Below, one piece after another: positions 44,050 to 55,639 of a stretch of DNA of 64,000 nt. The position numbers and the translations under genes were made by a program. The DNA lies in the NCBI GenBank assembly GCA_025738555.1, contig JAOVFP010000008.1, forward strand, positions 434,001-498,000. The letters are read 5' to 3'. Each line of letters opens with the position of its first letter. Positions within the stretch are counted from its first letter, which is position 1. The notes below the pieces were generated by a model that saw only the letters and a program-made list of their open reading frames with translations, did not search any database and was not told where the DNA came from. This stretch comes from Cyathus striatus (Eukaryota > Basidiomycota > Agaricomycetes > Agaricales > Nidulariaceae).

Positions 44050-44553
44050 ATGTTTGTGATTCACAAGTTTGATACTTCAGCGATAGAGTAGGGGTTTGCA
44101 TAATCACCGAGCTGCTGACCACTGCATCTGTTCAACAGCGTTGATCGCGCACGAGCAAGCTTCTTGATAGACGGACTCACAAGACCGGAGTCCGGTGCGA
44201 TAGAGCAGGCATGGTGCGGATTGGCTGATCGCTGAACAACCCCCACATGATTATGATATGAATCTTAGCAGTGTATAATTGACAGGTGGTCGACAATGGA
44301 ACAATTAACAGAGTTCATGCTTACCGTGTCTAGGTCTAATCTCGTTACAATTCCTTTATATACATGACAAGTTCATTCTTATTTATATACAAGCAGAATA
44401 ATTTTTGAAGGCCTTCGGACACTTGAGCACAGTACATGCTAAATTTACATCGAAGCTGTATCACCCCAACAAAATTTGATACCAACCCACTGACTCCGGG
44501 CGCGCAATAACATATATAAGGTGGTAGTGACTTATTTAGCCTTCAACAAAATC
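44050..44553 (+). promoter_or_regulatory. Promoter region of the DUF6533 gene, duplicated at 46.3 kb
   Basis: About 370 bp of this segment recurs at 46330-46705 in the same orientation (shared AATCTTAGCAGTGTATA, ACAGGTGGTC, GAAGCTGTATCACC, CAACCCACTGACTC-like and CAATAACATATATAA). The last is a TATA box at about 44511-44519, some 40 bp before the ATG at 44554. Confidence 0.65.
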
Positions 44554-46124
44554 ATGGATAACTCCCCTAGCCCAACAAATCTTATCCTAGTTTTAAAGCA
44601 CCTACAAATCGTCAATGTGCGTCCATTTGTTATATCGAAAAGTATTATCTGAATTCATTCTTTCAAGTATGTGCAAGGCAAGCCTACTACCTATCTAGAA
44701 TAAATTCAACTGCTAAGATTGATTAACAGTTTCCAGTCTTTCTTTTCTTGTGAGCTGCATCTAATACATTATCATTTGCTGCTGACGGATAGCAGCTATA
44801 TGAGTACTTCATTACTCTTGACCTCGAAATTAAATATATCTGGAATGCCCGTTGGACATATATAAAGATAATATATCTAGCGACGAGGTACCTCCCACTC
44901 ATCGACACTTCTCTAGTCCTCTTTAGTTGGTCGTATCTTCTAACGATTCATCCAAAGTTCTAATTCTAAATATACTAGAACAGCTATATCCACACCTCTC
45001 GGCTAACGATTGTCACAATCTCCTTAGCGCCGTCGTGTGTAAGTCTATACCCTGTATACATAACTACACTAATTCCGTATTAGGGCTTTTAATGATTGGA
45101 ATGAGCATCACAGAAGGTAAAGTAGTGACTCCGAGTCAATTCGATAGATAAGAACTAAAGAAATACTGTTACAGTAATCTTCACAGTTCGTGTCTGGGCA
45201 GTTTGGGGAAAAAGTAAATGGTCAACATTTTTCCTGCCAATATTTTATCTCGCATGCTGGACGCCTGGATATGTTATAATAGGAAGAGCTATTATCACAG
45301 CAAAGTGTGAGTCCTTCATACCGCTACTTGACGCAATTTTAATTTGTATATAGTCAGCATTCAGAATCTTACTCCAAGAGGTTGTTTAGCGTCAAACGAA
45401 GTCAATACTCTCATGATCTCTTCCGCGTGGGCAATTCTTTTTGCTTATGACATGGGTAAAACATTTCGATTTTTTTTATCAATTTGAATATTTATATAAC
45501 TCAACTGAACAGTGATATTGATCCTCATGCTCGTTCCGGCAGTTAATACTTGTAGGTTTAACTACTCATTCTACAGTGATCCGCCTTCTTATTGATATCT
45601 AATAGTTAGACATAGCGGGATGTCACAGCTGACGAGGGTCATGTACAGGGATGGTACAAATTTCGTTTATGATGTTCTCCCTGTTGTTCTAATGTTCATC
45701 TACAAAAGGAATTATCTATTATGTATTTTTACTCGGTAAGTAAAGATTTGTCACGTGTAGCGGCGTATCTCATAATTCATTATGCTATCGTCAGTTGTAT
45801 CCTTAGCAAACGTACTCACCGGTCTTACATTGAGTGTAGTACGATTTCCTACATTTACAAAATTATTACTAACGATAACTTCAAATAGCCAGACTACAGC
45901 GATATTGTTGTGCTGTAAGTGTAGCTTTATACTCAGGCTGTTTTCCAAATAAAAGCTTCGAACGATAACCGATGATATTCTTTTTTAGAATGGGACTGGT
46001 CGTTCGTGCAAGTTTGGCCTGTAGGGTAGTTGTCCATTTACGTGAAGTAGGAGAATGTCAACTAAACGAAGATGAACTTTTCACTGCTGTCACTCATCGA
46101 ATCAGATTTGCCAGTTTACCATAG
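44554..46124 (+). CDS. DUF6533-domain multi-pass membrane protein, intron-rich
   Basis: Exon 1 (from ATG 44554) reads MDNSPSPTNLILVLKHLQIV. Later exons 44796-44925, 44979-45038, 45084-45116, 45175-45306, 45354-45455 and 45513-45541 join in phase. They read LYEYFITLDLEIKYIWNARW, IIYLATRYLPLIDTSLVLFK, ANDCHNLLSAVVWLLMIGMS, VIFTVRVWAVWGKSKWSTFF, YLACWTPGYVIIGRAIITAK, a Cys-containing loop, and VILILMLVPA. This is the DUF6533 domain followed by further helices, about seven in all. The stretch near 45620-45730 (SQLTRVMYRDGTNFVYDV) and a last exon to the stop at 46122 belong to it, but the splice after 45541 and the exon 1 donor cannot be fixed without a stop, so a lesion is possible. Function unknown. 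Confidence 0.75.
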
Positions 46125-46329
46125 TATACATGATGTGTTCCTACTCTCACCAGAAAGCCTGCTAGACATATGTGAATAATATCATGCAAATAAAGGCTAT
46201 CGAGTTTCCTCACGCTCACTACATTCTGCAAATCTTTCCAATAGATTGGCGGTTAAGGTGGGGTTACACGCAAAGCATTTACCTACGATGATATACTACA
46301 CTGCAGAAACAATGACAACTACTGCTCAA
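46125..46329. other. Short spacer downstream of the DUF6533 gene
   Basis: Non-coding sequence between the stop codon and the orphan promoter copy; nothing recognised. Confidence 0.4.
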
Positions 46330-46705
46330 CCAATCTTCTTGATTCACAAGTGTGATTGATTAGTGATGCCAATGGGCTGCATGATCTCACAGAGCTTCTT
46401 GATGTGTATTCGGACTTACACTGAATTATGGTACGAATCTTAGCAGTGTATATACTGACAGGTGGTCATCAATGGAGCAGTTAACAGAGTTCAGGTTAAC
46501 CATGTCCAGGTTAAATCTTAGTTCGTTCTTCTATAGTATATGTAAGCAGAACATGTTTGATGGCCTTTGAGCACTTGAGCATGGCAGTACAAGTAAAATT
46601 TGCATGGAAGCTGTATCACCAATAATAATCCCAACAAAATCTGATACTAACCCACTGACTCTGGACCAGCAATAACATATATAAAGTGACAGTGGTTCCT
46701 TGGTC
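46330..46705 (+). repeat. Orphan copy of the DUF6533 promoter region
   Basis: A direct copy of the region at 44050-44553, including the CAATAACATATATAA TATA stretch (about 46669-46684). No DUF6533 coding sequence follows. Instead repeat R1 copy 2 begins about 90 bp later. So a second gene copy was probably lost or displaced by the repeat. Confidence 0.7.
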
Positions 46706-46794
46706 TGCATATGGCATTCAAACTGCACATTTAATCATTTCTGTGCCACTTCTTCTCAGTAGCGCTACTCTTCGGAGACATGTCCTGTGCTACT

Positions 46795-47655
46795 TTTTGG
46801 GCCTACAGGAAGTCCAGTTGAGTGTCACTTGAATGTCACTCGAACGTTACTTGAATGTCACTGAATTGTCACTTGAAGTGTCACTCAATTTTTACTTGAT
46901 TTTTACTTGCTTTATTATCTCGCTTAATTTCAGTAGCCTCTTTACATGATTTATGTACTTGTTTGCTACTCCAATTGTTAAATAGCTATCTTAATATTAT
47001 GTACTTAATGAACAATACATTAAACTGAAACAACTAAGTAAAATGTGCAGGAAATGAGCTAGTGATGATATAATATTTTTCTCACTGTTGCATATGTCAC
47101 TCAAATGTCACTTGAATTTCACTTGAATTTTGAATTGTCACTCGATTGCAACTTGAATGCTACTTGAATGCAACTCGAATTGTGACTTGAGTAAAATTGT
47201 TGTCACTCGAAAAAAAATATCACTCAAATTCTGGACTGTCACTTGAATTTGCTTCCTTAACTCACTCAATTTTAAATTTAATTGTACTTCTTGTGTACTT
47301 CGCTCTCATCCGCCCTCCCGCTCAAACTTTCCCACGCCTCCGCTTATCAGCTATATTCATTAATGTCCCACTCATTGTTTCTCACGCCTCCGCTTAAATA
47401 TTATACTACTTGATTGATGTCAGCCTCTCCGCTCGTTGTTTCCCACGCCCCCGCTGATCATTTGTGATGGATGTCAACTTCCTCGCTCATCGTTTCCCAC
47501 GCCTCCGCTTATCATATTCAACTCCCACTCACTGCTGCCTGCCCCTCTTCTCAAAAATTCCCACAGTATTTCCTTCACTAAATACTCATCCTTAACATTT
47601 CCCACGCATTTTGGCATTGCCCGCCATCACTTATGATTTCCCATGCTTCATTATT
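46795..47655 (-). repeat. Dispersed repeat R1, copy 2 (inverted)
   Basis: The same structure as copy 1 at 3440-4205 but reversed: terminus GCCTACAGGAAGTCCAGTTG, then short GTCACTTGAAT repeats, then 45-55 bp repeats with TTTCCCACGCCTCCGC. It has at least one more long unit than copy 1. No coding sequence. Confidence 0.75.
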
Positions 47656-47659
47656 TCAG

Positions 47660-47965
47660 CACTTTATGGTCCCCCCACATTTATGTGGAGTCCATGTGGA
47701 GTCCATGTAATTTTCCAGGAGCCTATGTGGAGTCCACATAGACATTGGGAGACTCTATGTGGAGTGAATGTGGAGCTTACATGAAGTATAGAAGGATTGA
47801 TACAGAGATAAGTCTGTGTACAAACTCCACATGGATTCCACATGGAATCGTTGAATTCCATGTGGAATACAGGGGGTGTCAGTGCACTCCAGGTAAATTT
47901 TCCCCATAAAGTCCATGTATACTCCACGTAAAGTCTACATAATCCTTGTGTACTCCATGTAATCC
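47660..47965. repeat. Palindromic GTGGAGTCCA repeat cluster 1
   Basis: Many copies of TGTGGAGTCCATG and its complement in both directions, giving extensive foldback. Related in style to clusters at 48335-48570 and 61060-61265. It abuts the end of R1 copy 2. Confidence 0.65.
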
Positions 47966-48334
47966 CTGTTCACTCCTTGTGCACCACTAAAGTAAACCAT
48001 TCTTTACTTTATTATAGTCAAAATAATATAATTAATATAAAATGTCCAGCACAAACTCCACAAGACCAGTGGGTGCACTTGGTGGTACCTGGCTGTCAGC
48101 AATAAAATGTATGGGCTGTCAACATTGACAACAAATGCATTACTCTCCCTCTTCCCTCTTCCCTCTTCTCTCTTCCTTCTTCTCTCTTCCCTCCTCCATC
48201 TCTCCCCTCCTCGTCACTCTTGAGCTTCATGCTCACAATGACAAACAATGAATGACATTTCGTTCTCCCCCTCCATTCATTCCCTCCCCTCCCTTCATTA
48301 TGCAAGTGACGAAGACAGAGGTCTTTACACTCGC
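47966..48334. other. CT-rich spacer with one stray minisatellite unit
   Basis: A CTCTTCC tandem tract lies at about 48140-48200. A TGCAAGTGACGAAGAC unit at about 48302 matches the core of the 49.2-50.2 kb minisatellite. No gene. Confidence 0.5.
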
Positions 48335-48770
48335 CCCCCCATTCCATTCAGACTCCATGGATTCCACAGACTATCTGGATGGACTTCAAGGATTTTCCAG
48401 ATAGTCCGTGGATTCCAGCCAGACTCCAGGTGGACACATTTTTGCTGTGAGTCCACCCAATTTTCCAAATCCAGTCTGGTTCCAGTCCACCTGGAGTCCA
48501 CCTGGAGTCTGGCAAGTGTAGCAGGAATTCTGGCAGACTAAATCCGTTAGGAACTCACCTGGACTTCAATTGGACTAGGCAGACACAGACATACAAGTAC
48601 CCACTATTACTAGTTACTTATTATTACTAGTTAGTTACCTTTAATATTCTATAGTAAAAACTTTACAACCAGTGTGAATCGAACCAGCAATGTAGAGACA
48701 TATCACATGCAAACTGAAATCATATGCAATACTGATACACCAAACAGTCTTATATTTTCTCAAGTCAGTA
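48335..48770 (-). mobile_element. SINE-like element: tRNA-like head, palindromic CTGGAGTCC tail
   Basis: Read on the minus strand, a tRNA-like head (about 48770-48660) has TTGGTGTATCAGTATTGC as A-box-like region and GCTGGTTCGATTC as B-box, then a T-rich stretch, then many GGAGTCCACCTGG / CCAGGTGGACTCC repeats to about 48335. The element at 60930-61265 has the same order on the plus strand. This suggests a Pol III-transcribed non-autonomous element. No coding sequence. Confidence 0.5.
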
Positions 48771-49189
48771 AGGTATATACTAGCCATATATCTCACTTTC
48801 CTAAAACAGTATGTAGTTTTTCCCACCGCACTCTCTCTTTCTCTCACATGTCATCACCTCACCTTCCCATGTCAGTGCCTTCGCCTCAAGCTCCATTCCC
48901 AAGTCGTCACCTCAAGCCCCCTCCCATGTCATCACCCCAAGCCCCCATTCTCAAGTCGTCGCCTCAAGCCCCCTTCCCACATCGTCACCCCACCAACACT
49001 TAGCAGGTGACAATCAATTTCCTTCAAGATCAATAACACACGGTAATGGCACAGGCGCCATAGTGGAAAGGGAGGGTGTGTGTGTGAGCACATACACGGT
49101 AAAGGTAAGTATCGCTCTTCCCTCTTCCCTCTTCCCCCACTTGCTTGCTCCTTCTCATCTAGTCACCACCCCCTTGCCTCCTCCCTCTG
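48771..49189. other. Low-complexity spacer
   Basis: CATGTCATCACCTCAAGCCCCC-type repeats at 48840-48990, and CTTCCCTCTTCC tracts at 49110-49135. No gene is supported. Confidence 0.4.
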
Positions 49190-50230
49190 CCTTGTCTTGT
49201 AAGTGATGAGGACAAGCATATTGTTCCCCCTCTCCTTGTCCTTGTCTTGCAAGTGATGTGGATGAGTGCTTGTTCCCCCCCTCCTTGTCATCTTGCAAGT
49301 GATGTGGACGAGTGCTCGTCCCCCCCCTCCTTGTCGTCTTGCAAGTGATAAGGACCTGTGCTCGTCTCCCCCCCTCCTTGTCCTTGTCTTGCAAGTGACG
49401 AGGACCTGTGCTCGTCCCCCCCTCTCCTTGTCCTCATCTTGCAAGTGACAAGGACCTGCGCTCATCCCCCCCCTCCTCATCCTCATCTCGCAAGTGACGT
49501 GGATGAGCACTTGTCCCCCCCCTCTCCTCATCTTGCAAATGACAAGGATGAGCACTTGTCCCCCCCTCCTTGTCTTGCAAGTGACGAGTGCTTGGCCCTT
49601 GTCCTCCCTCCTTGTCCTCGTCTCACAAGTGACGAGGACCAGCACTCATACCCCCCTTCTCATCCTCATCTTTCAAGTGACATGGACGAGCACTCGTCCC
49701 CCCCCCTCCTCATTGTCTTGCAAGTGATGAGGACGAGCACTTGTCCCCCCTCCTCCTTCCTCACCCTTGTCTCGCAAGTGACGAGGATGAGCATCCACCC
49801 TCCTCCCCTCCGCCTCTGCCTCCTTGTCTCGCAAGTGATGAGGACGAGCATCCACCCTCCTTCCCTCCGCCTGTCTCCTTGTCTTGCAAGTGACGAGGAT
49901 GAGCATTCACCCTCCTTCCCTCCACCTCTGCCTCCTCATCTCGCAAATGACAAGGACAAGCATCTATTCCCAGCTGTCCCCCCTCTTCCTTCCCCTCCTC
50001 ATCTTGCAAGTGACGAGGACGAGTGTCCACCCCCCTCCCCTCCTCCCCTCTGCCTCTGCCTCTGCCTCCTCGTCTCGCAAATGACGAGGATGAGTGTCTA
50101 TTCCCCTCCCCTTCTCCCCTCTGCCTCTGCCTCCTCATCTTGCAAGTGACGAGGATGAGCATCCATCCCCTTCCCCTTCTCCCCTCCTCCACCATCTCTT
50201 CGTCTCACAAGTGATGAGGACACTGTCCTT
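49190..50230. repeat. Minisatellite, about 20 units, core CTTGCAAGTGACGAGGA
   Basis: The core recurs about 20 times. Spacing is roughly 42-56 bp over the left two thirds and rises to about 56-70 bp on the right, as the CCTCC/CTGCCTC-rich linker lengthens. Core variants (GAT/GAC, AAG/AAA) are shared between distant units. The long open frames through the array on both strands exist because of the repeat and encode low-complexity Pro/Ser or Arg/Gly-rich peptides without support as genes. Confidence 0.88.
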
Positions 50231-50596
50231 TCCCCTGCCTCCTCCCCATCCTTGTCCCTGTCGCCTGTTGTTCCCTTTCCCCCCCTATCATGCCGTCCCT
50301 CCCCCCCCTTCTCCCTTTGTCTTCATGTGTGCTGTCAACAGGCCGAAGAAGATGGAAGGCTGTGTCTGCTTAAAATAGTTAGATAGTAATGTTGTATAGC
50401 CAATAACATTTAATATATATTTAGTTATGTTCAAGGTAGCCTATAAAAGGCTGTATATTTTTAGTTTTTTGATCATGAGAAATTGCTGTGTGTCTTCTGA
50501 CTTCTAAGATCTTGGTTTGCATCAATCCCCCCCCACTCTTTCTCAACTACCACCACTATCTTGCTGTCTCAAAGCATTTTAACACTTCTACACACA
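50231..50596 (+). promoter_or_regulatory. Upstream region of the 50.6 kb gene
   Basis: CT-rich sequence passing into an AT-rich stretch; a TATA-like ATTTAATATATATTT lies at about 50408-50422, and a C-rich plus CT-rich leader (50528-50595) directly precedes the ATG at 50597. Assigned by position. Confidence 0.45.
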
Positions 50597-52512
50597 ATGG
50601 CTCATCGTTCCACTCGCTCTGCTACAACTCAGGCTTCTAGTGCCACTCCTACTGAGTCTGCTTCACTGTCAGTTGCTACACATGAAACTTGCAGTGAGTC
50701 TCACAAGCATGGAACTTCTGCTGCCAATATTACAGCCCAACCACCAACAAAGAAGCAGGCCAAGGCCAACAAACCTATTACAGATAATGAGGAGACTGAA
50801 AATGTGCAGGAAAAACAGGGTAAAAAAATTGTAAAAGGCAAGAAAGTCAAAAAAACTCGGTATGGTTTCCTAACTTTCTTTCACTGCCTCACTAATAATT
50901 TTTAGAAAAACTTCGGAAATGAAACATGCTGAGGATGCTGCTGCAGATGAAGAGGGTATACCTGACCTTACTGCATACATATTACATATATTTATACAAT
51001 ATTTATATACTAATAATACTTAGTGCTGAAAGGGTGCTGGAGGAAAGTGACCTTCCTGTTGCCCCTCCAAAGTGGGGTCCATCTTCTGATGTACCTCAAC
51101 CAGCAGCTCCAGTTTTCACTGTCACTCATAAGCGCTGTTCAGACATGAAAAAAGGTAAAAAATATTCATCTATATACATAAAATGTGTATCTAAATATTT
51201 ATATCTTCTACAGTTGAAGAAGAAGAATCTGATGGATATGAAACCCATAATGAAAGTGAAAATAAAGGTTTGAATTGATAGCTTACATATATATTTACTA
51301 ACACAAGTTTTATTTCAGAAAATACTGAAGGTTCAAGTGATGGATCAAATGCAGATCATAGAAATGAATCAGAACACAGTGATGGTAGGTGATATTAGCA
51401 TCACATCTTTCAAGTCTGACAAAAAGCACACAGAAGATTACACCAGTAAGAATAAAGGTAAGAAAAGTTCAGTAATATTATAACTGCATTACTGTATTTA
51501 AGATCTTGAAAGGGAGTGATATCAGTGTTGTATCTTCCAAGTCCAACAACAATCATACAGATGATGGGACCAGTAAAGATAAAGGTATGGATTTTCAGTA
51601 ATATTTGTATTTATACTGACTCAATGTTTGCAGAGGTAGATATTATCATGACTAGTCCACCAATTAGTCCACCTCATACCACCAGTAAGCCAGGTACAGT
51701 CCACACTGTGGATATTACCAATATTAGCCCCAAAGGCTCTTCAAGGAGTGAAGGTAAATCTACAATTTGTATAAATATATATGTACTAACTATAAGTAGG
51801 TGGGATTCTCAGAGGAAACACACTTGGAAATCACCCAAATGCCGCTGACTTTCACAGTGCTGTTGAAAGCACTACTGTTGGTTCAGTTAAGGGGTGAGTA
51901 TGGCTGTATGTGTCTAATGCAGATCCAAGTACTGTTATGGTACCTGGAGTTGCTTCATTCACATTGAAGCATAATCTTACAGCAACCATTGGGCCTGTCT
52001 TGAAGAAACTCAAAGACAAAGCTGAACATTTCTTTAGTATGTTTTCTTTCATATTTTATTCATATACTAATATCATTTTAGCTACTGATCGCTGTTTATA
52101 TGTTTATGAAAGTAAAGCCTGGAACATTCTTGGAAACTTTGAATCTGCTGTCAAGGACAATGAGGAAGTTGACTGGCTAAAGATAGATGGTGAATTTATT
52201 TTGCCAATTCTGGGTGTAGCTATATATTTTATTCTTTTATTCTTGTACCATTTACTTATATTGTATTGCTTTATAGTCTGGATTTCAGCCAAATGCACCA
52301 CTCCCCCTTGATATTGAGACATATCCTATTCAGTCTAAGTCAGCTGGGAGCTCTGCAGCTAGCTCTTGTGCTGTTTCTCACTCTCACACCCCTGCTCTCG
52401 CTCAAAGAGGTGGAATCTTGAGGGGTGTTAGCCATTTGGATCATAAAAAGCCCAGGTTTTATGAAAAAGTGATCACAAAATTCCTGACTTCCATGATCAC
52501 TGCTAAAATCTA
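50597..52512 (+). CDS. Intron-rich low-complexity protein of unknown function
   Basis: Begins MAHRSTRSATTQASSATPTE and continues through basic KKQAKANKPI and KGKKVKK to a GT donor near 50860. Further exons read RVLEESDLPVAPPKWGPSSD, VEEEESDGYETHNESENK and NTEGSSDGSNADHRNESEHS, then three related short exons (51384-51460, 51514-51586, 51633-51692). The better-ordered C-terminal part has VMVPGVASFTLKHNLTATIG, LKKLKDKAEHFF and YVYESKAWNILGNFESAVKD, and probably SGFQPNAPLPLDIETYPIQS to a stop at 52510-52512, though the last splice is out of phase. Acidic and basic tracts suggest a nuclear protein. No family recognised. It faces the KDZ-associated ORF and may be transposon cargo. Confidence 0.55.
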
Positions 52513-52699
52513 ATGGTATTCATTATTATTAATGAATGTATGAGTGATCAAAGGTAATCATTGGATGTTATAATAGTGTATGATGGATATTAAAGGGCAT
52601 ATTGATTACTAATGAATACTAATGAATGTGAAAGTGATCATAAGTGATCATGATATGATATAATGGTGTATTATAGTGTGTAATGACTACTAGTGAATA
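52513..52699. repeat. Short diverged TGATCA/AATGAATACTAATG repeats
   Basis: About 190 bp of imperfect repeats with GTGATCATAAGTGATCA-like palindromes between the convergent 3' ends of two genes. May be part of a shared terminator region. Confidence 0.45.
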
Positions 52700-54143
52700 C
52701 TAATGGATGTGCTGTCTATGATTTACACAAGTTTGAGATCTTTCTTCTTTCTGATTATAACAGTCTTTCATGCGACATAAATTCTTGCGTTGTGATTCAT
52801 GTGTTATACAAAAAACTCCAGTACGTGCATTTTTTAAAGGTTCAGAGCAGTTTTCAAATGCACAGTGAGTTGGACCCATAACAATACCATCAACAACTAT
52901 CATTTTAACCATAGGTTCAGGAGAGTTAGTAGTGTTGGAAGTATCAACACTCATTTCATTATCTTCCATATGCTGAAATTCCTGATTTCGTGCATTTCTT
53001 TCCAAATTTGGTACACGCCTATTTTCATCAATACCAACAACAGCAGCATTATCATCAGCTGTAATTATATCAGCTGTAGCTTTATATTTATGAGTACATT
53101 TACTGCATGAATGTTGCAATGCATTGCTAATAATTCCTTTTTGCCCTAATTGATCAAATGCAGCTTTAGTTACATGTTCAGTTGACAATCTATCAGGAAT
53201 TCTCAAATCATGATTTGTTGATAATGAAATGTATCGTGTAGTTTCTTCTATAAATGCTTTCCATACCTGCCGGCGTGAAACTGGTGGTATTTCATTTTCA
53301 ATACCATTTGAAAAAGTGTAGTTCCAAAACTCAGTGTATGCTGCAGTGGATGCATGAAAATGATAAATAGAATTAACAACAATAGTTGTAAATACTCTGT
53401 CAGCCCATATATTTGCACCAAGCTTTAAATATTTTGCTTTGTTGAAAAATATGGTATCTTTAGAACTCAATTGAGGATCCCGTGGTTGTACTTCTTCAAT
53501 GCTATCATTTTCACTATTTTGTTCTTGATCTTTATCTTCTGGATCATACTCATTTTCAGGAAGTATACTTTTATGATCAGCATAATATATAGCTTTACAT
53601 TTCAGGCATGTCCCTGCAAGTAACTGAGCATTTTTGTATAATTGAACCCCTTTCATCAATCTAACTGTAACTCGGTCATGTCCATGAGTATTTAGATGCA
53701 AAGCTCTTCCAGCACATAATTTCCTGGATGTTGAACAAGTTATGCGTGCAGGGCAAATAAGTAATACAGGCTCAATTTCATTGGTAGAAATTGGCTTCAA
53801 AAATTGTGCATGTTCTGTCTTTCGTGTGTAGGGATTTAAGCACAACATTTCAATCATCTTATCAAGTTTCTTGGCAAAATTGGTTGTCTTTGTTGATACA
53901 TCTAGTGAAATTATATCTTCATCTTCAAATAATTGACCATCATCATTTATATGGCTCTGAATAGCACCTGCTAAAGCTTTTATCCATCCATTAGTCAACA
54001 TGGAATATTCACTCTCAATATTTGGATTTTTTGCTCTTGCATGGAGATTGAGGAGGTCTACATTATTTGTTAATGTAAAAAGTAATGTTAAAACTGTTGC
54101 CAAAGTAATTGATGAATCAAAGTTTTTGGACAGGCAGAAAATT
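52700..54143 (-). pseudogene. KDZ-transposon-associated Cys-cluster protein (CxC5/CxC6-like)
   Basis: An open frame of about 480 codons. Visible parts: LLICPARITCSTSRKLCAGR and HGHDRVTVRLMKGVQLYKNA then GTCLKCKAIYYADH (first Cys cluster, CxC5-like); a central all-alpha-looking region with FWNYTFSNG; ISNALQHSCSKCTHKY; then VVDGIVMGPTHCAFENCSEP, GVFCITHE, LCRMKDC and QTCVNHRQH (second cluster, CxC6-like). Such clusters accompany KDZ (Kyakuja-Dileera-Zisupton) transposases in Agaricomycetes. The catalytic domain is not seen here. The N-terminus is cut by the TIR element at 54144-55478; the frame beyond (about 55490-55640) reads LQIWLLLVFLSNVPQVKASS and may be its continuation. Recently broken, as no internal stops are present. 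Confidence 0.7.
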
Positions 54144-55478
54144 CCGTGCACGCACACACATGAGTGTGAGTTGAGCGTGCACGCTCAGGTTCTGCGCGTG
54201 GAAATTTGACCCTGAGTGTGAAGAATATGTAAGTGAGCGTGAAGTAATATATAAGTGAGCGTGAAGTAATAAGTTGTTTTCAATATACTATTATTCTAAG
54301 GATATACTACAGCATGCTCTTATGGTCTATCTAAAAGCATAATAATAAATATGTATTTTACACTCACGCTCACTGCAGTAAATATGTGTGAGCATGATAG
54401 GTGTTCTTTTTCGCTCTTACGAATATTTCTTGTAAAGCGATGGTGAATATATGTTTTGTATTCACGCTCACGCTTGATTTAATTGAGTTTGAGCGTGAGT
54501 ATGATAACTATTATCATTCACCCTCGTATGCCCTCTTACTTTGAGCATGAGCGTGATAGGTTTAATAACCTATCATGCTCACATATAATTAATACAATAC
54601 GTCCTTTAACATTGAGCGTGAACTAATATAAACATTATATTCACGTTCATGGTCAGCTTAATGGGTTTGACTGTGACCATGCCCACATACGATTTACTTG
54701 AGCTTGATTAAGTATATGCCTGAAAATTAAGTAGGAATATTTTCCTATTTGCACCTCATGTATAGAACTTGGGCATGAGTGTGAGCGTGAATTAGTACAT
54801 CCCTAATATATCCATGCTCACAATTAAACTTGACTTTGGGCATGTGCGTGAACTGAAGTGAATACATATTCATGATCATGCATATCACTAATATATCGCT
54901 AGTATTCATGCATACTTTGAAATGTGCATATATTTATTGTACTTAGTAGTAATTACTACACTTCTCACATATATGTGAGATAAAAATATAAAGTCTTATG
55001 AAAATGAATATTCAAACCGTGAGCGTGAAGTAAAAACCTTGAGCATGAGTTGACAGACCTTGAGCGTGAAAGTTCAGACCCTGTGTGTGAGATGCCAACC
55101 CTGAGTGTGAATGCTCGACCCTGTGCGTGAAATACAATCTTGAGCGTGATGTGAGCATGCACGCTCACACCTTGAGCGTGAAAAATGAGCGTGCACATTC
55201 AATTTTGAGCGTGAAAAATATCGCCTTGAGCATAAAATTTAATATTTATTCTTCTACTTCTGAGCATTTATCTTGCTTAAAAACTTTACCTACAGTGGCA
55301 ATAAGACTAAAAAAGTACAGTACGAGTATATACACTTGATTTATAATTAGTTTGACTTTGAAATAGGCCTGTAACAACTATTAAATATATCATGAGCGTG
55401 ACACGCTCACCTACTGAGCGAGAAAATTTGACCTTGAGTGTGGCACACTCAGTCACGCTCACTTTTGTGTGTGCACGG
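54144..55478. mobile_element. TIR element, 1335 bp, packed with GAGCGTGA repeats
   Basis: The ends are inverted: CCGTGCACGCACACA on the left and the complement of CCGTGCACACACA on the right. Inside are dozens of TTGAGCGTGA / TCACGCTCA motifs in both orientations, densest near the ends. It interrupts the KDZ-associated ORF. No target duplication is obvious and no transposase is encoded. Dense short subterminal motifs are what transposases of several superfamilies bind, so this looks like a non-autonomous element. Confidence 0.7.
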
Positions 55479-55639
55479 TAAAAACTACGTGCCCAAAGTT
55501 TTTTCCTATAAATTTTGAGAAGACTTTGAATGTGATATCAGGAAAAGGATCATTTGGTGATGATGCTTTTACTTGAGGAACATTGCTCAAGAATACAAGT
55601 AGCAGCCAAATTTGAAGTAGACCTTGCAGTAGAAAACCA

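Noticed and set aside
49190..50230. Regular repeats considered as a CRISPR array
   Set aside because: The genome is eukaryotic, the linkers are repeated low-complexity sequence instead of unique spacers, and unit length varies.
49163..50378. Several long open frames on both strands
   Set aside because: They run through the minisatellite; being open in many frames at once is a result of the repeat, and the peptides are low-complexity.
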